From: Cryptomeria japonica
Taxonomy: Eukaryota; Streptophyta; Pinopsida; Cupressales; Cupressaceae
Assembly (NCBI RefSeq): GCF_030272615.1
Contig: NC_081413.1
Span: 450,226,538-450,290,537, forward strand
Length of the DNA: 64,000 nt
Direction of reading: 5' to 3'
Under the pieces are notes generated by a model. The model saw only the letters and a program-made list of their open reading frames with translations, was not told the origin of the DNA and searched no databases. Positions 57,290-64,000 of the stretch are shown here, piece after piece. Numbering within the stretch: position 1 is the stretch's first letter; every line of letters begins with the position of its first letter. A program made the translations under genes and the position numbers.

Positions 57290-60200
57290 CTAGTGTGTTA
57301 ATAAGTTGTCCAATCTAGGATCAATTTTGTTCTTCAACTCCCAGGTTTTCATTCTTAACCTTTCTTTCTCCCTTTCCAATTTCCCAATCTTCTCTTCATA
57401 GATTTCCATTTCCTGATAGAAAACTGAAATAAGTTCTGAAGAACCTATCATATTATCATCTATATCATCAATTTCTTTTTGTGTCTTCCTTATTTCCTCA
57501 TCAATATCTTCAGTTAGATGGTGAGGCTTACATGCTTCTTTGTACAACTCTTTGTATTCCAAAATGGTGGAATTTAGTGCCAATAACAAAGAATCAATCT
57601 ATCCAGTACATTCCTTAATTGTCCTGTCAAAGAATTCATCTTTCTCGTTATTCACTCTTTCCTTAAAGGTCTCTTCATTTATTTTATCCACAATTTGAAT
57701 ATTAGAAGAAATGAATTTGGACAATGTGTCCAATTTACTCACAGACCCAACAATGTGATCAACTTTACATGTTAGTGCAATCATCTGCAAAATTGGTAAA
57801 GTATCATCAATAGCCTTAAATGCTAAGGCATTGCATTTTGTAATCTTCTTTATTGAATCTAAAAGTACATCTGTAACATTTGTTGGTCTATAATACATGG
57901 TGGAAGTGCTAGGTGGAGTGTTAGGTTCTGCAGTTGGTTTCTTATCTTCTTCGGATGTTTGCACATTAACCTTAAACACTTCTGCTATCTTGCTTCCATC
58001 ATTAAACTCTTCTTTATTCACTATTTCTTCCTTATTCTCACTTTTTTTTTTAACCTTATTTTCATCATTTCCATCATCCTTACTGTCTACCTTGCCGACT
58101 GTCAGTTTAGATATACTTTGTTCATGTGTTGTTCCAGTTCCAGTTCCCGTTTCTTCTTCTGCTTCTACCGATATCTCAATATTAAGCTGAGTATCATCAG
58201 GGATGGTTTCTATTTTCTTAATTTCATCTGGTATCTCAATATTCTACTAAGAGTCAACAGTGTTGACTGGTGACTCAGAGATCTCAACATCTGTAGTTTC
58301 AACTTTCTTTACCTCTGTAGTTTCTTTATCCAGCACAATATTAAAGTCCCGAGTGTCCACATTCATGGTAAAAAGAATGTCTGACTTTGGATTAATGTCA
58401 TCCTTTTTTATTTCCTCTTCCTTATCTTTGAGTTGACTATCAGTTTGTGATAGTGCCTCTGCAGTTATTGGTGGGGTGTCTTGTGCCAGTGGAGGAAGGT
58501 TATCCATGACCGTGATATCAGGTACACTTCCAATTTTCCCTTTACCTTTATCAACTTTATGATATACCTTAGCAAAAGACTTATCTACTTTTTGTCTATC
58601 CTTCTGTCCTTTATTCTCTTTCTCAGCAAAAAATATATCCCACTTATCCGCTATTTCATTTGCTATTTCTTTAACTTTGTCAACCATAAGACTAACTTGT
58701 CGGTGACCACTCACAAAAACTATTTTGTTGTCTTCAGATATTAGATCATCAATTTCCTTCTTGGAATTAACAAGATGCACAACTAATAGAGCTTCTACCT
58801 TTAATTTCTTGTCAAGCTCCATAACAGACATTCTCTTAGCCTCTAATCTTAAGTATAAATCATTTGGCAAAACATCTACAACTTCAATAAGAGCTTTCTT
58901 GTCTATATCTAGGTATAGAATAATACTTTCTTCTATGGTTTCCTTATCTTAATCATTGAAAGAATGATAAAATTTATTCACATTACCAAGGTTACCATCT
59001 TGGGTGATTTCATTGATCAACTCTTTCGGTGAAAGAGTATCTAGTTCCTTAGGTTCAAGTTTCTTCTTTGGAGTCACTTTGTTCTTCGGACCACTGGGCT
59101 CTCTTACAGCTAGTTGTTTCTTTCTCTATATCCTTGACTTCTTGGGAGATGGAGCAGGTGTCGGTGAGGGTTTTCTTTTCTTCCTATCCACTCTCTTCAA
59201 TTCAGCTACCTGATCAGTGTCAGAGTCAAATGAAGTAGACACAAGGGAAATCTGAGCTACCAATTTCTGCACTGATTGAATTTCATTCACACTAGTAGCA
59301 ATACCGCCAAGATTCATCAATTCTTCTATAAAATCCTTTAACATCTTAGAAGAATCTTTCATGTCCTTTTCTGTTTTATTTCTCTGCTTCATCATAGCAA
59401 CAACACTTTCAATAGTTCAACATTAAAAAATATCTCCTTTGTTGGTTCTGGTGGAGCATCTAGGAGTATTTTAGCATATGAATCCAAGATGTGTGAATCC
59501 ACCTCATATCCCATCTCTATAATCCAGATAGTTCAGGGTCTAACTACCTCCATCTAAATTTCATCTCTTTTCACTACAAAGCATACCTGTTTATCATATT
59601 TATCCACAATGCTTTGGGGAATCCTTTCCCTTTATCTCATTTTAGCTTGGAAATTCTTGGAATAGTCTTTCACCAACTCATCACCATCACATCCCATATC
59701 ATTAATTGCCTCATTTATTTTTTTTCCAACAGAAGTATCATAGGTAAAATCCTTATATCATATACCAAGAATCTCTTTTGAGAAGTAAAGCATTAAACAC
59801 ACAATCAAACTTCCAAATTTGAAAGTTCCCTTCTTATCTCGTATTATTTTATCCAAATTCTCTAGCAATTCATCCTTTAACCATTCACATATGTCAATTT
59901 TAGCTTTATTTACAATCATCTCATGAGCACTATGAATGTAGGAACTAGATACAAAATTCAACCTATTAGTATGAGCAACTTTATAACCAATGACCATACT
60001 TGCAAATTTAACATTGTTATCTTTTATATCATTGACCCTAAGTGACCTGTTGTCAAATGTAGCTCTGGTTAAGCTCATAACCTCTTTGTTTGGGATTTTC
60101 TTCTTCTTGTTAGGCCTAGTGTCAGTGGATGGTAAACTAGTAATAGCCCTTATAGCTTCCTTAGTAATCTTAAAAACTGTGTCTAACCACATAAATTCAC

Positions 60201-60564
60201 CATGAACCCTGTTAAGAACATAGCAGACGGTTGCATCTGAGAATTTTGACATATGGAGGATATCAATGAAACCTAAATCCTCAAATACCTTGTGTTCTGG
60301 TTTCACTACCCCATTCTTGTTAGTGATAACATTCATGTACATGTTCTTCAAATCTTTGGATCCTAAACTTTATATGTTACAATGTATGTATGCCCTAGGG
60401 TCTTCAGTAAACGCAACTCCCTTCAAATTTACAGAAAATGCACCAATGGAGTCATCCAGTTTTTCTATCTTAGGAATGATTTTGAAAATGGGTTTAGGTC
60501 ATTTTATGTTCTCCACAATGGTAGGGTTTTCTATGAATTTAGGAACGAAGGATGAAGAAGCCAT
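57290..60564 (-). pseudogene. Accessory protein of copia-3 (unknown function, about 1,090 codons)
   Basis: It starts at the ATG at 60,564 (MASSSFVPKFIENPTIVENI) in a strong plant start context (GCAATGGC). The N-terminal third looks globular: DLGFIDILHMSKFSDATVCY, LNRVHGEFMWLDTVFKITKE, YIHSAHEMIVNKAKIDICEW, FKFGSLIVCLMLYFSKEILG. The middle is Lys/Pro-rich (RKKRKPSPTPAPSPKKSR) and then mixed charged sequence (58,870-58,247). The end is a predicted coiled coil (EEIRKTQKEIDDIDDNM, EEKIGKLEREKERLRMK). About a dozen stops and frame changes break it. I recognise no enzyme or known domain. It is related to the remnant at 18,850-22,548. Confidence 0.7.
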
Positions 60565-60867
60565 TGCGAAAGATAAATACCTTTAACTGAGAAATCCTTG
60601 AATGCTTTGAAAGACCTTTGCTACTTTGCCTTTAGAATGTCTTTGCTCAATTTCACTCTCTTTGAATGCTTGGATGCTTGATAAGTCAAAATGAGAAGTT
60701 ACAGTGCCTTTATAACCCAAAAGTTAACTTACAACCACAATAAATGCTTTGTCGGTGAACTGAAAACTCCACATATCTGTTGGTAAAGAAGATTTATAAA
60801 TTCTTACCACCAACCGAGGGTAAATGCATGATTTTCAATTAGTTGCCTTACCCCTAAGGATTATTCC
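60565..60867 (-). promoter_or_regulatory. Putative internal promoter of the copia-3 accessory gene
   Basis: The 300-nt gap between the gag stop (60,868) and the accessory ATG holds a TATA-like box TTATAAAGG at 60,715-60,707. It is followed by a pyrimidine-rich TAACTTCTCATTTTGAC and an untranslated stretch of AAGCATTCAAAG-type words. The distance from box to ATG (about 143 nt) suits a plant promoter with a leader of about 110 nt. Inferred from sequence only. Confidence 0.5.
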
Positions 60868-62010
60868 TTAGTTAGATGAAGAATTTCCTATCGGTGCAGG
60901 ATTTCTCTTTTTTGCTGGTGCAGAGACAGATTCATCAATTCTCTGATCTCTCTTCCTAATCCATTGTTTAGAAAATTCTTGCTTGATTTCAGTCACCTTT
61001 TCTTTGCCTTTGTCATTAGAGCCTTTATTGTTCGCCGATATAGTCTTACTTCTACAACATTTTGCATTATGCCCAATCTTGTTACATGCATAACAAGTTA
61101 CATTGTTTCTCTGAATAGCTTTTCCATAACCTTGACCAGTTTGAGTTCTTCATTGATTAGATAAATGTCCAAATCTACCACAAACATAGTATTTCACATT
61201 CATTTTGCAATTGTCTAAGTTATGACCATTTTTATCACATTTGGAACATTGACCGGTGGGTCAGTTTGTATTCTGATTATTCCTAAATCTACATTGATTT
61301 TCTCTATGACCAAATTTGGTGCAATTAAAACATTTCCCATTGAATTTATAAGAATTAGGTTGCCTTACCAATTTGTTGTGATCATGATTTTTTGTAGTCC
61401 CAAAACTTTCTCCATGTTCAAATCCAAGTCCAATTGTTTCTCCATTAGGTTTTTGAATTTTCAGCATATCATCAAGATTATTTGAACTCTTCTTGAATTT
61501 GTCTTTGTATTCATTTGCAATGACCAACTCACTTTCCAAAGTGATAACTTGTCTCATAAGTTCCTCTTTGTCATGTTGCATGTGAATCAAATCAGTTTTA
61601 AGCATATCATTTTCATAACTAAGCCTTACGGATTCATCTGATCTTTCATTAAGTCTTTTGGCCAAATCTTCTTCATTCCTCTTTCTATCTTCAATATCCT
61701 TGCATAATTTGATGGTTAAATCTTGTATCTCATTCTTCATGTTACTCTTCTCTTGTCTCAATTTCTCTACAATATCTCTAAGAGTTTCCTTTTCTTAATC
61801 ATCTTGATTTTGCAATTGCACATGTAATTCTTTTCTCTTATTCTTCGCTATAACTAGGTTATCTTGAAGTGCTTTGATAAATTCCCGAGTAGTTCTAAGT
61901 TCATCTTTCAATTTGATATTCTTCAATTTTTCTGCATCAAAATCTTCAAGAGCTCCTTCCAAATTTTTTCTCAAACTTTCCATCAGTATCGGTTTCAAAA
62001 TCTTCCTCAA
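60868..62010 (-). pseudogene. Copia-3 coiled-coil/zinc-knuckle protein (gag-like)
   Basis: Begins at about 62,010 (MRKILKPILMESLRKNLEGA), only about 30 nt after the primer site. A long coiled coil (KNIKLKDELRTTREFIKALQ, later EEDLAKRLNERSDESVRLSY) is followed by LDDMLKIQKPNGETIGLGFE. Four zinc knuckles end it: CFNCTKFGHRENQC, CSKCDKNGHNLDNC, a damaged YVCGRFGHLSNQ and CYACNKIGHNAKCC. The capsid domain that opens copia-1 gag (TWQKRMKLHL, MWDKLISVY) is absent, so it looks like a nucleocapsid-type RNA-binding protein without a shell. A few stops (about 61,792, 61,260, 61,150). Confidence 0.75.
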
Positions 62011-62040
62011 GCTGTTAGGCTTCTACAAATAGAGAACTAG

Positions 62041-62052
62041 GCTCTAATACCA
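62041..62052 (-). other. Primer-binding site of copia-3
   Basis: The - strand reads TGGTATTAGAGC, 2 nt after the LTR end; one change from the initiator tRNA-Met complement. Confidence 0.88.
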
Positions 62053-62054
62053 AT

Positions 62055-62906
62055 TGTTAGATACTCGATCAGTCCCAAAGACACTAAGAGGGGGGCTGAA
62101 TCAGTGTCTAAATAGTAAATAAAAGATTTAAACTTGTTTGCAACTTTATAACCTAAATTAATATACCAATAAGCAAATAATAGTGCAGTAACGAGAAACA
62201 AAAGTATAACCATCAATGCACACCATAACATAGATACTTTTTCTAGCGAGGAAACCCGGTAGGGTAAAAACCTCGGTGGGATTTGTGACCCATAATATTT
62301 ACTCACTAGCCAATATGAATAAATATTACTTATACAATAGGGGCCTACACATGCAGGAAGACCAACAGCCTAGAGCTCACTGCTCAATCACAAAAAGGAG
62401 TCCCACTGACTACACTTGGATGGTTAAATCCAATGACAATGTATTGCTCAAAATATCATCTGCAATGCTGGATTCAGTACCAGTTTAAGCTCTGTCAGAT
62501 ACCTCTACCATAAACCTTGTTGCGCTCTACTCTAATCTTATTCGCTCATAAAATAATTACATCATAATGCATATATAGTTATTCTCTCTCATATGCCACT
62601 TACATTCATTACGTAAATATATTTTAAAATGACCTAAAAGATCTCATACATATATGAGTCTTTACAATACATCATATCAGCTATACAATATAATTACAAT
62701 ACAAAACAATATTATTTCTATGTCGGCTTAGAGTGTTGGTCTGATCTACTGTCAGTGTAGACTGGATGTCGGTGTGAATAAACTTGTAGTGCCTGTCGGT
62801 CCTGGTAGATGATGTATGTTGCCAGTGTAACCTGCGAACCATGTTACCAGTTGGTTGCCATCAATGACAACATAAACTATTCTCATCTAAGTGTATAATG
62901 CCAACA
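62055..62906 (-). repeat. Copia-3 5' LTR
   Basis: 852 bp, + reading from TGTTAGATACTCG to ATAATGCCAACA. The differences from the 3' LTR are scattered single bases. Confidence 0.95.
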
Positions 62907-62911
62907 ACTGG

Positions 62912-63997
62912 TTCAACATTTTGTTTTGGTAAAGGTGTTACCAATTCAATTATAATTATTTCCACTGCTGGTTCTTTCTCATAAACTTTGATTTGACTTT
63001 TATTCAGCTCATCCACCTTAACATTAGTGCTCTCCACAATTCTCTCCAATCTCTTGTTATAACATCTATATGATTTGCTTTCATTAGAATAACCAAGAAA
63101 TATTCCTTCATCACATCTAGGATCAAATTTTCCAATGATATCATCTCTCCTGATATAACATTTACTACCAGAGATTCTAAAATACTTAAATGTAGGTGTA
63201 TTGCCAAACCATAATTCATAAGGTGTCTTACCGGTTTCTCCTTTTATATGTACTCTATTGAATGTATAAACTATTGTGCTCATGGCTTCTCTCTAGTAGA
63301 TATGAGGTAGATTAGCTTCCATCATCATTGTTCTAGCAACATCCAAGATAGTTTTGTTCTTCCTTTCCACAACTCCATTCTGCTGAGGTGTCCGGGGAGT
63401 AGAAAATTGTCTCCTTATGCCATGTTTCTCACAAAATGTGAATTCTCCACCATGATCTGATCTTAAACACTTAATCTTCAATCCTGTCTATGATTCAACT
63501 TTATCTTTAAATATTGTAAACTTTTCAAAAGCCTCAGATTTCTCCCTTAGAAAAGTAACCCGCATCATTCTAGAATAATCGTCAATGATTAGCATCAAAT
63601 ATTTATCACCTTGAAAACTTTTAATTCTAGTAGGACCACACAAATCAATATGAATAAGATCAAGAACGTCATTAGATCTGTCTTGTATACTCTTAAAAGA
63701 GGTTTTGACCTGTTTTCCCATTTGACATTCTTTACATATCGGATTATAGGGCTTCACAATCTTAAGTATATCTCTAACTTCCTTAGTTGAATTGATCTTT
63801 ACCATGCAATCGAAATTCACATGACATAGCCTTTTATGCCATAGCCAACTCTCATCAATTTGTGCAATCAAACATATCTTCTCACCGGAATTCAAATGAA
63901 ATATATTACCTTTTGTTTGATAACTAGTTGCAATCTCCAATCTAGATCTATTAATGATTTTGCATTTTCCATCTTTGAACTGTAATTGAAATCCCTT
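62912..63997 (-). pseudogene. Copia-2 integrase
   Basis: Zinc-binding part ESWLWHKRLCHVNFDCMVKI and CKECQMGKQVKTSF; core DLIHIDLCGPTRIKSF, IIDDYSRMMRV, LRSDHGGEF and the catalytic Glu in TPQQNGVVERKNKT. Compared with copia-1, about seven residues are missing after GGEFT (EFT-FCEKHGIRRQ), which shortens the second Asp to Glu spacing. Stops include IY-stop-REAMS (TAG for Trp). The C-terminal part GKTPYELWFGNTP, KFDPRCDEGIFLGYSNESKS is intact up to the copia-3 insertion after KQNVEPV. It enters from beyond the right window edge. Confidence 0.92.
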
Positions 63998-64000
63998 ACC

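Larger units (their letters stand above)
56063..62906 (-). mobile_element. Copia-3, pol-less copia-type element with an accessory gene
   Basis: Two LTRs of 850-852 bp, a tRNA-Met primer site and a purine tract. Perfect target copies ACTGG lie at 56,058-56,062 and 62,907-62,911. The internal 5.1 kb hold a coiled-coil/zinc-knuckle protein and a long accessory gene. There is no protease, integrase, RT or RNase H, and no capsid region between the primer site and the coiled coil. LTR blocks match copia-2, which could have supplied the enzymes. Copia-0 has the same layout. Confidence 0.92.
30797..64000 (-). mobile_element. Copia-2, oldest element of the nest, 5' end outside window
   Basis: A copia element on the - strand whose parts are separated by later insertions: 3' LTR at 53,972-53,817 plus 31,800-30,797, RT-RNase H at 56,057-54,330 and integrase at 63,997-62,912. 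The order integrase, RT, RNase H is the copia (Pseudoviridae-type) order. Its LTR shares block order with copia-3 (AGGGGCCTACAC, ACAAAAGGAGTC). Removing Tat-M and copia-3 restores a continuous LTR and a continuous pol frame. Confidence 0.88.

Overview
This window is plant nuclear DNA made almost entirely of transposable elements. I recognise no ordinary host gene, tRNA or rRNA gene. The evidence for a seed plant is the mix of Tat-lineage Ty3/gypsy elements with two RNase H domains, Ty1/copia elements primed by initiator tRNA-Met, a plant mobile domain (PMD) gene and a tiny TRIM/SMART-like element. The dense nesting and heavy decay suit a large genome, possibly a gymnosperm, but the species cannot be settled from this sequence.

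Left part (1 to about 17,240, + strand): the 3' portion of a decayed Tat element, Tat-1. It has a G-patch remnant, RT, RNase H, a second RNase H and integrase, ending at 4,106. A hairpin motif follows, then a long non-coding 3' region, a polypurine tract at 15,958 and a 3' LTR from 15,973. An antisense PMD gene (about 15,090 down to 7,000) lies in the 3' region. A 6.2-kb non-autonomous LTR element (8,376-14,538, duplicated target CATAC) splits that gene. This insert has no gag or pol but carries four arrays that all repeat every 21 bp. Its LTRs and UTRs match those of the second Tat element, Tat-M.

Middle part (about 17,260-30,796): a decayed copia-type element (copia-0, +) with a multi-zinc-knuckle gag and an accessory-gene remnant but no pol. 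A 340-bp TRIM/SMART-like element (19,710-20,049, -) is inserted in the remnant. Next come a copia LTR with a stub (22,971-24,300, -) and a DDE-transposase-like gene (25,596-28,761, +). The gene is followed by three roughly 450-bp tandem repeats, each with an exon-like block.

Right part (30,797-64,000, all - strand): a nest that can be put in order. Copia-2 spans the whole interval and its 5' end is outside the window. Tat-M (31,801-53,816) is inserted in copia-2's 3' LTR. Copia-1 (45,301-53,020) is inserted in Tat-M's 5' LTR. A solo LTR (42,872-44,080) sits in Tat-M's 5' leader. Copia-3 (56,063-62,906) is inserted in the copia-2 pol gene between integrase and RT. Four target-site duplications support this order.

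Most interesting: (1) copia-3 and copia-0 share a layout with a zinc-knuckle protein, a long accessory protein, and neither capsid region nor pol. In copia-3 the accessory gene has its own TATA-like box and a good plant start context. These elements look like parasites of copia-2-type elements. (2) A hairpin just after the integrase stop in both Tat elements shows compensatory base changes, which suggests a conserved RNA structure. (3) Four different 21-bp arrays lie within one non-autonomous element.
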